A DNA stretch of 64,000 nt from Hypericum androsaemum. Lineage: Eukaryota; Streptophyta; Magnoliopsida; Malpighiales; Hypericaceae. Shown here in pieces: positions 23,086 to 35,636 of this stretch (position 1 is its first letter; every line of letters begins with the position of its first letter). A program made the translations under genes and the position numbers. The stretch covers positions 8,052,707 through 8,116,706 of the forward strand of contig OZ023182.1 of assembly GCA_963995505.1 (NCBI GenBank). The letters are read 5' to 3'. Under the pieces are notes generated by a model. The model searched no databases and had not been told where the DNA came from. It saw only the letters and a program-made list of their open reading frames with translations.

Positions 23086-24027
23086 CTTCACCTGCTGCTC
23101 CAGGCTCGTCTCACATTTTATGCCTTGGGCATTTTGACCTGTTGGGAGTAAGTAGTACAGAATGAAGAATAATAATACCCAGGAAGTGAGTTAGGAAGGC
23201 GCGGCTTATTGAATGTGAGGAGTAATTCCCATGGTTACTCTCGATTGAAAATGCCATATCCCTTTCATAATCGTAGGCATCTTTTTTGAAAGCTCTTCTT
23301 GTTTCCTGTTGTTTTGTTTCTCAATCTTGCTCGCCTCTCGCCCAGCTTAGATGCATTATTTTGGATGTGTTTCCAAAGGCTCAATGCACAACTCGAAGTA
23401 TTCTTCGCAAAAAAAAATACAGTGTTCGGACAGGTTGACCGAAATTAAATTAGATAACTAGTTCAAAAAAAATTAAATTAGACAAGAGTCGACCTAGTAT
23501 TAAGTCGTCTCTTATATTATATTAATATAGTATAATATGACCGCCTCCATTATTATACGTTTATTAAATTGGAGTGTTAGTTGGGTTGTCTCTTTTTTAA
23601 TTATTAATTAAATTTTTATTTATTTTGAGAATATATTAAGTTTTTGACTATTTAAGGAATATATCAAAGTTTTTTTTGCCTATTTTGAAAAAAAAAACAT
23701 TATAATCACCCCATAATCTCAAACCTTTGTCAATTAACAACGAAGTTGGTCCGAGTCATTACATATTTGCATTTCTTTAATGATGTCTTTAGTTCATGTT
23801 TATGAATGGAAAAGAATAGTTATTCCACAATACTACAATAGTACTCGATTTCATGAAAAAAAATACGATTATGTAATTAATACAGAGCGTCAAGCTAAAG
23901 TTGCGAACACACGATAGGGTAGGTCTCTTATCGGTCCCAAGGGAGAACGGTCTATGCAACGAGTAGAATTAAGAGAAAGGGATAAAGGAGGAGAAGATAG
24001 GAGGAGAAGAGGGAAACGGAGAGGGGG
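23086..24027. other. 3' flank of the TRAF-like gene and AT-rich spacer
   Basis: The 3' UTR probably ends near 23400. The rest is AT-rich with no recognised feature. Confidence 0.5.
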
Positions 24028-24032
24028 AGAGA

Positions 24033-24709
24033 TGTTGGGTATGGAGCCTGAGAAGTGGTTCGGGACTTGATCGGATTGGATTTGGTGTTCGGGGACGTTC
24101 GGGAATTAATCGGGTCAAGAGACGGGTCGAGGAACGACGAACGAAGAAGCGAAACGAAGTGGGCTGAAATAACCTGGCAGGCGTCAATGGCCCGCCGGAG
24201 TAAGCCAACCGATTGGCGGGCGCCAATTCGGAGGCATTAGCAAAAGGTGGCTCGCACCTGGCGACTGCCAGGTGCTTGGCGGACCAGGTTGACCCGGGAT
24301 TGACATTTTTTGGTGGACAAAAATGCTCCTCTCGACCCATTTACCCTAGAATAGAGGGTATCTCTATAAATACCAATTCTAAGCCTCATTTGAGTGGTTG
24401 CCATTTGCCAAGAACTCCAAGTGAAGGAGAAGAGAGAAAAGAGAGAAAAAGAGAGACGAGGAGAGTGGGCCAAAGTGTGGCATCTATTGCAGTGAGCAAG
24501 TGAAGCTCCAAGTGTGTGTCTGTGATATAGTGAAACCTCTCCTAGCTTGGCACGCCCTCGGACGTAGATCGTTGATGATCGAACCGGGTGAACAAATTTT
24601 TGTGTCTCTCCTTGTGCTTTCCCTTGTGTTTGTGGTTCGTGCTTAGTGTGCGTTGTGCTTGTGTTCGTTGCGTTGTTTGGATCCACGGAAAGTAGGTGTT
24701 TTCCTAACA
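24033..24709 (+). mobile_element. Solo LTR, family A (short variant)
   Basis: It begins TGTTGGGTATGGAGCCTGAG and ends TTTCCTAACA, with the exact 5-bp duplication AGAGA at 24028-24032 and 24710-24714. A TATA box lies near 24362 (TCTATAAATACC). Upstream of it is a GC-rich cluster of GGCGGGCGCCAA-type motifs (24170-24285). It is the sister of the LTR at 134-1372 but lacks that copy's expanded AAGTGAAGGAG array. No coding region. The AGAGA duplication sits in a GA-rich tract, so it is weaker evidence than ACATG at the other copy. Confidence 0.85.
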
Positions 24710-24714
24710 AGAGA

Positions 24715-25909
24715 GAGACGAGAAAAGAAGATAGATTTTATTAAGAAAGATATTGGATACAAATGTCTAAGATGGTCCCAAATATTTCAACTATCCACTA
24801 TTTTTACCTTGTTGATATTACATCTTACTACAAGGTACGTTACAGTCTAGCCGTGGTAAGGGCAGACGTAGCCACATGAGGGAGAAAGCGGTCAGCTATT
24901 TCTACATCAGGGGTATATTCGGCAATGAGATTGATATGGAATTTGTCAAGTGGGCCCGCCCAGCCCAAGAAACAGGCCTCCCTTCGGCCGCTACTCCTTC
25001 GGGGGCATCCTCAACTCAAGTCCCAGATCGAACGGTTTTCTCATAATTGTGTTACTACAGAGTGAGTGATTAAAATGTAGTTACAAGAAGTGTGTTAAAA
25101 GTAAAGGAAATAGTTGGGTAGATTTTATTTTTTTAGGGTTCTGTTTTAGAAATAAAAGGGAAAAATCTTGGTTAGTACCTTATAGTTTCACATTTTCATA
25201 ATTTAGTTCATGTGATTTCAAATCAGGAATTCAGTCCCCTGTAGTTTACACACATTTTTCCGGGCATGTCCAGTACAGCTGCCTGCCCAACGGTCTTGAA
25301 GCGTCACCGTTTTTGACCCGATGATGATGTATAACCCAGTAAATTACCAAAACATTTCCAATTTTTTTACAAATTTTCAAAGAATTCTTCATCTTCTTCC
25401 TCCTACCTCAAACCAAACCCATATACACATAGCCTAAAAAATCTACTCAAACAATTAAAAAAGAGAAAATAAAACTTGTACAATCTACCTCAAATTTAGA
25501 AAATGATAATCTCATAAATGAGACCCCTATAATAACTAATCTAGTTTAGAGTCTACAAAACTCTCACTTTAAATATTTGGTGGTAAATTTTTCTTCAATC
25601 TTTTGCATCAATCACAATAAGTACAATAAAATCTTACATCAGATTAGAGACACCTGGCCTGGGTACAAACAGAAACGAGCTTTTCTGACCCTCTCTGTAC
25701 TTTTCCTAATATACAAAAATCTAAAGGCCAAGAGCCTATACAGTACTAAAACCCCAACAGATTCCTTGGTCAAACTAAAAGTATAATTCCGTTTAATAAC
25801 CTATTCAAATTTTTAGCATATTTTGAATTCGGACATTTGAATGCTAAAACTTTGTCATATCTATTTTGAACATGGTCAGTGGTTGTACGATAGATTATTA
25901 TAAGAAGAC
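24715..25909. other. Intergenic DNA with a MULE-end relic
   Basis: No gene. Positions ~25145-25350 resemble the left terminal repeat of the Pack-MULE at 34560 (see separate entry). The rest is AT-rich and unremarkable. Confidence 0.5.
25145..25350. repeat. Isolated terminal repeat related to the 34.6-kb Pack-MULE
   Basis: It reads GGGAAAAATCTTGGTTAGTACCTTATAGTTTCAC.TTTTCA..., then ATTTAGT, GATTTCAAAT, TTCAGTCCCCTGTAGTTT, CCGGGCATGTCCAG. This follows the order and spacing of 34560-34720 (GGAAAAAGACAGATAAGTACCTTGTAGTTTCACGTTTTCA..., TTTAGTCCCTGTAGTTTTC, CCCGGGCAGGTCCAG). I did not find the matching opposite end, so this is a single terminal repeat or a truncated relative. Confidence 0.6.
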
Positions 25910-28900
25910 CTAATCAAGTCTCATATTTAGCCTCCTAAGCCATATGGAATGCAGTATCATATGAAACAAATCAAACCTCTTGGCAGGTTCGTTCAGCTCG
26001 AAATGCCTCCTCACCGCCCTCAAACCCTCCTTTAGCCTTTGATACTTCTCCTCCGGAATCGACATCAACCTCTCCTTCAGATTCGGAATGTCCGATACAT
26101 TCACTTGCACCGAGAAGGATTCCCACCTGAGAACGTCGCTGAACGGCAGCGCATAGTCCTGAGACAAGATCACAGGCACACACTCGGCGTAGACGGCCTC
26201 CACTATTCTAGGGCTAGCAACCTCGAACCCACTTGGGCACAGGCAGAACTTGGACTGAAGCATCAAGGAGTAGTAGGCGCTTAAATTCATGTTAGGCAGG
26301 TACCCGATAACCCGAAGATCCGGGTCGCGGTCTTGCCAGTGGTGGAGAAGGGAAGAGCGTATGTGGCCGTGGTTGCCACCGGAGAAGAAGGCGAGGTGGG
26401 GGCGTGGACTGTTGGGTGGCGGCGGTGAGGAGATCATTGGGTCCACATCTCCTAGTTTTAGGTTGATTTCCGGCATGCTCACGTCCCTTTCTGGTTTGAA
26501 GCCTTCCGTGGAGTTGGCATTGCATAGGACCCGAATAGAATTTCTGTAGAGGTGCGGGTGGCCCTGGGAAGCGTATACACCCTGCAAGTTTCATCAGCCA
26601 AGACGTCAATTATACATAATTCTCTCGGATCAGGGTCGTGCGAGCATCGAGATCGTAATCTCACCCACCCAGTCATGACAAGCAAGCATGAAATGGTCAG
26701 CGCCGCGGGTTCTGTTCCAAAACGGGTACTTGCTGGATATGACGCTAACATAATCTCCAGCAAACTTCTTCAATGGCTTAACATCCCAGGAGTTGGCTAC
26801 GTACAGGTACTTGACCATCCACGTAACACTGAAGGGCATGAAATAAACATGGGCAGCTTTGGTATTCATTGACCTAAACCTCCTCGCCACGTGTGCATGC
26901 TCCATCTCGCGTATAAACCTCCCTTCGATTGTGTAAATGTCCTTACACGGCCCATCGTGAACAATTGGTAGGTCTCCTTCTGTGTACACGTAGACCTTGA
27001 ATCTCTTCTCCATCTCCAAGTAGCTCCTGAGACCTTTTTATTAGACATGTGTAACTAGGAACTGACTGCAAGACAAAAGCTTATTTTACAGGTGTATAAT
27101 TTTTGCGTATCCTTTCGTATGGGAATTAAATTTTACCGTTCCAAAAAAAAATTATTTAACTTTTTCCCGCCCCATAAATAATGACTTTCACGTGTAAATG
27201 CTTGATTTGATTAGGAGCTGATTGCAAGCGAAATAAAGTTTAAGCTCAAACATTTGTGCTTATGATTGTTGCTATTTAAAATCATTCTATATCATGAGCT
27301 ATGGTCTTCCAAAGGAAGCAAAGACAGGAAACTCTTTATTTATTGCTTTGACCGATTGCAGAAAGATTGTAGTCTACTGCTGCAGTCTGCTGCAATCTCC
27401 AGATCCCCAGCCATAATACCACGGAGTAATGATATGGCGCTAGCCGAGATTTTTTTGGTAGAAATTTCAACTAATTTTTTTTTAAAATGGGTAGTTTCCT
27501 TTAAAGAATGTAAAAAAGTGGAAAAACTTGCACTGGGCGTGCTCTCTTAAGAATGACTCTCTTAAAAATTATAAAAAAATTTCAAAGAATCTGAAATTAA
27601 AATATGAACTTATTTCACCCAAAAAAATATGAACTTAATTTTAAAATAATTCAAAGCCGATAATAATTTGAACTTTCTATGAAAAAACACACGACCGGAA
27701 AAAGATTACCATAGTGTCTAACTATGACAAACTAGATATGACATGGAAAATATTGAAACGACTTGACTAAAAAAATAACAGGATATGATGACGAGATTAC
27801 ATCAGTGCTAGAATAAGCAAAACAATGTACTTGCTTGTATTGCTATAAAGTAGGAGAAATTGATTGGCTTGAAAGACCACTTCAATCTAATGGTTAAAAA
27901 CCCAACCAACTAACGAGAACTTTTACAATAATTTCTTCACAAATATAATTTTAGTGAGAACCCGAACAAGAGATCATCATTTATTCCATTTCAACTCAAA
28001 AATGGGGGAGACCATGTGTGTCACTTTCTTGCTGGGAAGTGCTCCATTTAATTTTAAAGTCCTATAAAAAAAGAAGTTAATAAGCTAAGATGGAAAGTTC
28101 GCCCGCCTTTAAAGAAGTAGAAGTGTGGCTGAGGAAACCATCATATGCTAGGTTTTCAGTGCGCACTCGAGAGACCAAGTGTTGCACTCCATGCGTCTCT
28201 TCCAATAATCCTTTCTGGCTTCGGTTTATTATTTTTTTTCATACTTACACGTAACATGAGCATGAACACTTCTAATTTCTCTCGAAATTAATTAACGACA
28301 AAGGAACACCTCTTTAATTGATGATATTTAAAGGGTTGATTACAGTTGGAGGACATAACTTTCACGGCACTTGCATATAAAATGAACCAAAATTATGATG
28401 AATCCGGCTTAGAGAAGGATGTTTTAGAAATGTTTATAATGGCCAAACACATCAGAACTAATTAATAAGTAACGGGTGTTTAATGTGCATTTAACGATCC
28501 CGGAACTATGTACGTGCATAAACGCAATAATAACACATCATAGCATATTAATTTACTTATAAAAAAGAACTAATTAATTTACTTCATTTATAAGCTCAAC
28601 TATATACATATATATTAGATTATGTATACACTTTTTTCCGTGTTTATACGATTCTAGAAACTTCGTTCAGTTAATAATATCAGAAATTAATTGAAAAGGA
28701 TAATTAGCAACTTCGAAATCTTTAATCTAGGAACAAAAATAAATTGGAAATTTCATGAAAAGAAAAGGAAAAGGGACTAATTTTTAGTGCTTACTGATAA
28801 AACGACGAGGGATTACGATAAACGGAAGCTCCACGCTCGATCGAAACGGCGTCGCTGTCCGCTCCCAACGAGGAGACGTTCCCCGTCCTCGCCGCCTCGC

Positions 28901-29343
28901 GAATAGAAGCCCGAGCCAGAGAGAGTCCTATCTCCAGTTTGCTTCGCCTCTTCATCACATTAACCTTCTTCTATATTTTTAAAAAGTAAAAATAATATAA
29001 ATTTGGTAGGAAAACATTACAAAATCATACTAACCAGACAAAAGGAAAAGGAAATATAGGTGAGGGATAGAGTACGAACGGTGACTGTGACGGCGGCGAT
29101 GGTCCGATTCTGATCGTCGGCGTCGGGGAGATCGGAACGGACAGCCTGGATCGGGAGAGAGTAGGTGGCCGTTGGGATGGGAAAGGTGTTGAGTTGGAGG
29201 AGCTGAGTAGGGAAGGAGAGCAACCGCTGGTTAACGGCGACGAGAAGCGCCATTAGGATTAATATTGGACCACCGAGGACAGCGGAACTTACTAAGCATC
29301 CATGGCGCTTGTAATTCTTTTTCTTAATATTATTATTATCCAT
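25910..29343 (-). CDS. Exostosin-family glycosyltransferase (GT47)
   Basis: Four minus-strand exons: 29343 to about 29080, 28970-28795, 27026-26669, 26581-25910 (about 1470 nt, 489 aa). The first donor is uncertain within ~12 bp because several in-frame GTs are possible. Layout is a type II membrane protein: short basic cytosolic tail, one membrane anchor (about 18-40, CLVSSAVLGGPILILMALLV), a stem, then the exostosin domain (about 140-470). Family motifs seen: LARASIREA, YLEMEKRFKVYVYTEGD, HVYFMPFSVTWMVKYLY, YPFWNRTRGADHFMLACHDW, SIRVLCNANSTEG, LAFFSGGNHGHIR, SKFCLCPSGFEVASPRIVEA, ECVPVILSQDYALPFSDVL. Plant GT47 enzymes act in the Golgi on wall polysaccharides or glycoproteins; this subgroup (like At5g03795 and At4g32790) has no settled substrate. 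The 1.77-kb intron 2 is AT-rich. Confidence 0.92.
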
Positions 29344-30797
29344 ATTCTCTCTTATATTGAAGGAGAGGGAGCTGTAACTAGTGGCTTCAGTTTTTTAAAT
29401 TTCGAATTCGGAGGAGGAGGAGATGTGTTTGGGAATGGGGATTTTAAAAGGCGCGGAAGGTAACAGAATTGTAGGAGGGGTTATGAAATGACAGATTTGA
29501 CCCTCAGGAAGTTATGTGGTCCGGCACGGAGCTTTTCTTCAATATTTGCTGATGTTCTTTTAATTTTGAGGGGAAGATGTTCTCTTAATTACTAGCAAAT
29601 ACGATGTGCTTTGTAAGTGATAAGTGAAGATATATAATATGGAATATTTCGCATGTCATTATATGTTTTAATATATGATATTTTGAATTTTTGAGTCGAG
29701 ATCGGACCTATTTTTATAATCTTTTCGAAGAAATTTTACTCGGTCACGGGATCATTATATTTCACCATGTCGTTGTTGTATTTGAGTTCCGTCTAATTCC
29801 AATGTCATAATTTGGCTCAAACACAGTTGATACATATCAACATCAAATTCAGGTCAGCCAAATAAACAACCGCAGTAATTAGGTCAAAATTTTAAAATAG
29901 ACATCACCTTTTTTTTCAATGACTTGATAATTGATTTCTCCTCGTTGATCCTCTAACTTGATGATCCCATGAGATATATTTTATTGGAACTAGACCTTTC
30001 AAGCATCAGCTACTGGTTTCTTTAAATTTGGACCTGCTTTCATTTTTTTATTTTTCTAAAAATTTATTGTCTTCTATTTCCAACGAAAGAGCTGTGACGA
30101 CGAAGTAAGTGGTGAAATATGGAAAATACGCTAACTTATCCCGACGAATTAATCAAATAATAAATCAAAATATTGGGGCTGTTAATTTAACGTAAATAAA
30201 ATATTACGGATGCAAGACGTTCACAGGGCAAAACATACATTACTAACCACACTTGGTGGGTAGGACGATAACAAATCTTACCTCATTTTCTAGAAGTCGG
30301 TGAGTCGACTCTCATTCCTAGCAAAAATGAAAAAGTTTTGTTCGGGAAGAAAACAAAGCCTCCGAGTTTTACAGTCCCAAAGTTTAGGCCAATCAATCTA
30401 AATTATGCTTTCCAAAAAAAAAACGGCCACCATGTGTGCAGAGGCCCATTCACAAAAAAGAAGGGACATCATCCTTTCACAAACAATACCATGGGTATGC
30501 TCAAAGCCAAAGACATTTTGCTCAGATGGATGCTTTATTCACAAGAATACAGCTTAGACTACAAAGAAGCATCCTGAATCTTATCTATGAAACGAGAAAA
30601 TCTTCAAGGTATGATGCGATTGTATTTTTTTCTCAATCCCCTAGAACGTGTGAAAGCCCCTGATCGGTTTCCTGAGCAGAGACTCCAAGTTAATACTAAC
30701 AGAAGCCAATCTCCATGACAACCATGGAGGCTCCAGAATTGATATCTTTGATATTTACAACTGCTCTATAACACGGCTCCGGTGCACCCCCCCGGCC
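29344..30797. other. Spacer between the GT47 start and the PAP stop
   Basis: Both flanking genes are on the minus strand, so this holds the GT47 promoter and PAP 3' region. Plus-strand ORFs at 30338-30663 overlap in different frames and look like shadows of noncoding DNA. A C-run (about 30787-30793) lies in the PAP 3' UTR. Confidence 0.45.
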
Positions 30798-33700
30798 TCA
30801 AGGATGTCTTCTTCTGTGCAGAAAATTTGCCCTGCAAGACATTCGACTCGAGTAATTTAACCACGGAGTTCAAGAATGAGAATGAGAGTAAATAGACACG
30901 TTTTTGCGTGTCAGTGATGCATCTCTGAATCTCACTTAAAATTGCATTTGTTTCACCAACAATTTTTAGATGATCAAGTGATTATAGGAGGAAATCTTTT
31001 GAATTGTATGGAGTCAAACAAAAACTTCGGTTTCTCACAATGTTCCACCTCCTTTGGACAGAATATGAGGATCATCACATACCAAACAAATGTAGAAGCG
31101 GCAATAAGACTATACTTACCAGTATTGGTTGTGAAATATTACAGAATCAGTTGGGACCTTCTTCCCATCGTCATTCCGGTTCCAATGATAGAATGCATGT
31201 GTTCTGTTCCTTATCTCCAAGGTAGAATGACCATAACTGGCTTCACGGAATGCAGAATAATCTGGTTGTGGGTCCCAAAACCTGAACAAGGATGGGAATG
31301 ATTATGGCAGAATAAAGTCATGGTTTGTAAAATTTGCCTAATGACTACTCTATGAGACAAATGCCTGACTGACAACATAATTTAAGCACATTCCATATGC
31401 AAACACGATCAACATAACACGGCGAAGAATTAAAAGAGATGCATCTTACCTTCCAGCAAGACCTTCCTGGTTTCCTCCATCTCCAACATTCAAATACACT
31501 GGCGCTGATTTGTCGGGAATGGGATAAGAATCACGATTTGAGATATTGTAGTGTATGTTTGAGATGCGATACTGCAAGTTGTAGCTTCTTTTATGACATA
31601 AACAAAGAGTTGGCAGGAAGCTATTACTCCAAGACGAAGAACCATTTAATCATGTGCATGAAAGAAAACTCTTGAGTTGACTTCTTGCATCTGTTTTTCC
31701 TTCAATGAGTTCATGCTAGCACATGCATGATGTTTTTTTCCTTCAGAAACTAACACTTTCCAATTGTAACACTTTCAGAAGAAACATTCGAAACCATTTA
31801 CTACAGATGAAAACATAAAGCACTAAACATGACGATTTGATACTCAAAACAAGGTTGTGGATCTCACAAGATGGGAATGAGATGAATGCCAGAGCAGGAA
31901 AGTAACAGGAAGATCTCATAATAGATATGAGAAGGTTTCGTGCAAATGTTGGACAAACCATCTCAATTGCGTTATATGGAAATATACTAACATACACTAA
32001 CATGCATTTGTAAAAGAAATTGATTTCCCATAAGCTAAAAGAACAAGAGCATACATGTTCATTCAAATTAAAACAGTTTATGATTTCATGGGCAAAGGTT
32101 CAACGAGATCAAGTATGCAAATCTTCCTTCCGAAATATAAATGAAAATCTTGTGAAGGGAAATACCGATCTCTCATAGGCATGGACATGCCCAGCAAAAA
32201 CAAAATCCACTTTGTACCGCACAAACCAGCTCTCAAAGGCAGAACGCATACTTTCTCCTTCCATATAATGGGCAAAATTACTATTGTAGAAGGGCACATG
32301 CATCACAACAATAAGCCAGGGTGTCTTCTCCCTATTGACTCTTTTCCATTCTTCATTGAGCCACCGCCATTGAGGAGAGTATTTCACTAAATCAAGGGAA
32401 AAAGAAAGCAAATACTCATGATATGTAAAAAGTAGCTGATAATCCTGAATAAAACGGATGCATAGTACACTGCCTGAATGTTGCTCAATAGATAATCAGA
32501 ACTTATGCACTGAACATATTATCATTAGCAGTAAGAAGTAAATTGGTAGTAAGCATACCAAAAGGAGAATAGCTGGACAGGACAATGATGTGAGCGGATG
32601 CCCGTCGTACAGCATACCATAGTGGATTGGTACTTTTTGAGGCAGTATAAGGAGTAGCAAATCGATGTAGATACGTCTTAAACGGTTCCACCTCATCCTG
32701 AACAAAACAAAGACCAGATCAGTGATGCTGAAAAACAGGCAACAAGCGCAAGAACCTGTTTGAGCACACAATGAGCTTATAAAACAATCGCAAAGGTCAG
32801 AGAAATATGGAAAGGAAGGCGAAAACAAAAGAATGAAGATTTACCAGTTCAGGCATATAGTCTATCTCATGATTCCCAGCAGACCAAATCCATGGTTGAT
32901 ATGCAGCATTGCGCTCAATAAGACGGCCCCAAGAGTCCCATCGAATACTGATGTCATTTTTCTGATATCTATCAGCATAAGAGAGATCGCCAACGAATAA
33001 GACAGTCTGTGCACCACTCTGCATGTAATGCTCGAGAGTGGAAAGAGAATTATATGTTTGACCCAAGTCACCTAAGAATCAAAATCAACCATGAGAAACA
33101 TCTCCAGCTGATTCTTCACAGAAACAAAATCATTTCATTCATATCCAAAGGCCAATTCCACGTATCAACTACTTAACACACTCATGTTCATAAGCAACTA
33201 AAGCAAGCCCTACCAAAAGAAACAGGCATAATGGGAGGCTGATCTTACCTATAATCCCAAACGTGTAAGCAGCATCAGGATGAATCTCCGGTGGCATCCG
33301 AAACCAGAAATCTCGAGCAGAATTGCCTTCTCCGATCTCATAATAGTACTTCGTATCATACTGTCAAGGAAAACAGACACCACACCTCCAAGTCAGGAAC
33401 CACTAGTGCAACCTATTTTCGACGGTTAATTCATTACATCCATTTCAAACGTCTCATATTCCAGTTGCAATCGCACCAAAACCGCAAAATGTAGCGATTG
33501 AACAGCAGTTCCAAAAAAAAAAGCGAGTTAGAAAACGCAAAAAAAAAAAATCACTAATCAACTCAGAAATCAATTTGGTGTTCCTAATAAACATTACCTC
33601 GAGGTCATGGACGAGACAGTGATGAATGTAACCAGAGCGGTAGCGGTAAAAAGTGTAGTTAGTCACAGTACCCTGGGCGGTAAATTCGTAATTCTTCTCC

Positions 33701-34079
33701 GATTTACCATACCTAACAGTACTCGAGCCAGGCTTATCCGGAGTAATCCACGAGATGATCACCGCCTTCCCATCGTAATCGCCTTGAGTTATATGCACCT
33801 TAAATAATAATAATAATAATAATAAAACAAAAAAATCGCAATAAATAACAAGCAATTTTCCCCTAAATTAAAGATTAAAAATAATAATAAAGTGCTTACT
33901 TGTTGAGGCGCGTTTGGGGGTTGGGGAATCGCGAAGGCCTCGTGGTTGAGAGGGATATCAACGGACGGAAACTCGGTCCGGACGAAGTCGCTCGTCGTCC
34001 CCGCGCTTCCGCTTCCCACCAATACGGCGCCGATTAGGATTAGCCTTAGCAGAAGAGAGTACGCGGAACGGCGACGCAT
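30798..34079 (-). CDS. Purple acid phosphatase, PAP26-like
   Basis: Nine minus-strand exons join in frame: 34079-33900, 33798-33598, 33360-33249, 33071-32845, 32697-32559, 32386-32166, 31571-31450, 31281-31120, 30831-30798 (1398 nt, 465 aa). A signal peptide (about 1-26, hydrophobic [14 protein letters not shown]) precedes the N-terminal fibronectin-like domain and the metallophosphatase domain. All five metal-binding blocks are present: [24 protein letters not shown] and GHVHAYERS. These supply the Asp, Asp/Tyr, Asn, His and His-x-His ligands of the Fe-metal centre. The sequence ([35 protein letters not shown]) follows AtPAP26, the vacuolar/secreted phosphatase of phosphate scavenging. The C-terminal exon is odd: it encodes only about 11 residues after HNQYW and lacks the longer basic tail I recall for PAP26. 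That last exon is the least certain. Confidence 0.93.
33804..33826. repeat. (AAT)n microsatellite in PAP intron 1
   Basis: Seven to eight AAT/ATA trinucleotides in the short intron between PAP exons 1 and 2. Confidence 0.9.
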
Positions 34080-34550
34080 CGTCGAGGACTTCGAGATCCC
34101 GCGATCCGGTTCGGAATTCAGCGAAGCGTCTGCGTTTCGTCGGTCTTGCTTAAGGAAGCAGCTTTTTTTTTTTGAGAAAGCTTAAGGAAGCAGCTAGAAC
34201 ATTACAAATGTTTATCGCCTGCCACGTGTCTACACTCTTACCAACCATGCCGGTGAATGAAGCAAGTCCCCGTATACGCATCGTATGAATATGTATTGGT
34301 AAATTGGGCCTGTTTCTCTTTATTGCCCGTGTAATTAATTTCGGTAAAGTACTAAATTTCAATTGCCAAATTGTTAATAAGTACTAGCAGCCTAGTATGC
34401 ACTAACAGTTCCGGGATTCGTATGCAGTAAAAAGAGTAAAATGTAATTGATTTATAAAAGGCTAACGCCAATTAAGATTTACCCAAGATTTTATTAAGAT
34501 TTACATGGACACTATTGTACATGAAATTTTATTAACCACATGATATCCAA
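34080..34550 (-). promoter_or_regulatory. Upstream region of the PAP gene
   Basis: Likely PAP promoter and 5' UTR. Holds a short duplication (CTTAAGGAAGCAGCT at 34149 and 34180, separated by a T-run). A segment at 34420-34495 resembles 46408-46475 (GC.(A)TTAAAAAGAGTAAAAT...TTTATAAA.GG.TAAC), a dispersed repeat next to both long-TIR elements. Confidence 0.4.
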
Positions 34551-34559
34551 AAAAATCAT

Positions 34560-35627
34560 GGAAAAAGACAGATAAGTACCTTGTAGTTTCACGTTTTCAC
34601 AACGGGGTACCTTGTGGTTTCAAATTGGTAATTTAGTCCCTGTAGTTTTCGAAAATATTCCCGGGCAGGTCCAGGGTACTTACCCGTCACTATGGTCTTC
34701 GAACGACGTCATTGTTGGTCCTATGTGGCTGACACGTGGGTAACGTAGTTAATTACATATTTAGTCCCCAATTTTCTCCTCTCTCTCACATTTCTTCTTC
34801 TTCCTCCTCCTCCCCTCCTCTCTCTCATCTCTTCTTCTTCCTCCTCCCCTCCTATTACTTCTAATCACTTTCAACATCAAAGTGAACCAGAAATCGAATA
34901 ACCTTCATAGATTAGAAAATGGACGTTCCCCAATCATTTTGATCCTACGTGTCAGCCACGTAGGCATGGTGCTCGTAACTGGTCGGTGATAAGCAAGTCT
35001 GTGCCCGGTCGGTCGGGGAAGTCGTGCCGGCTCCAGTGGTGCAACCAGCTCTCCCCAGGCGTGGAGCACCGGGCCTTCACCCTGGAGGAGGACGACACCA
35101 TCCACCGGGCCCACACCCACTTTGGTAACAAGTGGGCCACCATCGCCCGCCTCCTCAACGGCCGCACCGACAACGCCATCAAGAATCACTAGAACTCCAC
35201 CCTCAAGCACAAGTGCTCTGAGGATCTCCTCCCCCCGCCGACCAAGCGCTTCGCCTCCGGATCTGACGTCAGCGACTCCCCCCATCCCGGAACCCGAAAA
35301 GAGGGGACGGAGAGAGATGTAGAAGAGGTAAAAAAAAGTGCTTCGACTTTTACCTGATTTTCTTCATCAACCACATACTGACAATTTTAGAAGAAGAGAT
35401 GAGAGAGAGAGAGGAGAAAATTGGAGACTAAATATGTAATTAACCATGTTACCCACGTGTCAGCCACATAGGACCAACAATGACGTCGTTCGAAGACCAT
35501 AGTGACGGGTAAGTACCCTGGACCTGCCCAGAAAAATTTTCGAAAACTACAGGGACTAAATTACCAATTTGAAACCACAGAGCACGTGAAAACGTAAAAC
35601 TAAAAAATTCTTATCTGTCATTTTCCC
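34560..35627 (+). mobile_element. Pack-MULE carrying an R2R3-MYB gene fragment
   Basis: The outer ends are long inverted repeats: about 34560-34800 on the left (GGAAAAAGACAGATAAGTAC...) and about 35396-35627 on the right (reverse strand GGGAAAATGACAGATAAG...). The element is flanked by an exact 9-bp direct repeat, AAAAATCAT (34551-34559 and 35628-35636). A 9-bp duplication plus TIRs over 200 bp starting GGGAAA is the signature of Mutator-like elements. Between the TIRs is a GC-rich insert (about 34970-35325) that is clearly host gene sequence (MYB, separate entry), with no transposase. This is the definition of a Pack-MULE. Total 1068 bp. Confidence 0.9.
34971..35322 (+). pseudogene. Captured R2R3-MYB fragment (subgroup 22, MYB44-like)
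   Basis: The translation starts mid-R2 repeat (ARNWSVISKSVPGRSGKSCR, LQWCNQLSPGVEHRAFT) and runs through the R3 repeat (EEDDTIHRAHTHFGNKWATI, ARLLNGRTDNAIKNH). It then meets a TAG at 35190-35192 where the family has Trp, and continues NSTLKHKC. The motif set matches the MYB44/70/73/77 group. The R2 start and the gene's 5' part are absent, and the stop falls at a conserved Trp, so it is a non-functional fragment. The first Met in frame would be far inside. Confidence 0.85.
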
Positions 35628-35636
35628 AAAAATCAT

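Noticed and set aside
30338..30663. Plus-strand ORFs of 75-79 aa
   Set aside because: Overlapping frames, no domain, within the spacer downstream of the PAP stop codon.
34905..35285. 126-aa minus-strand ORF
   Set aside because: Antisense shadow of the captured MYB fragment, favoured by its high GC content.
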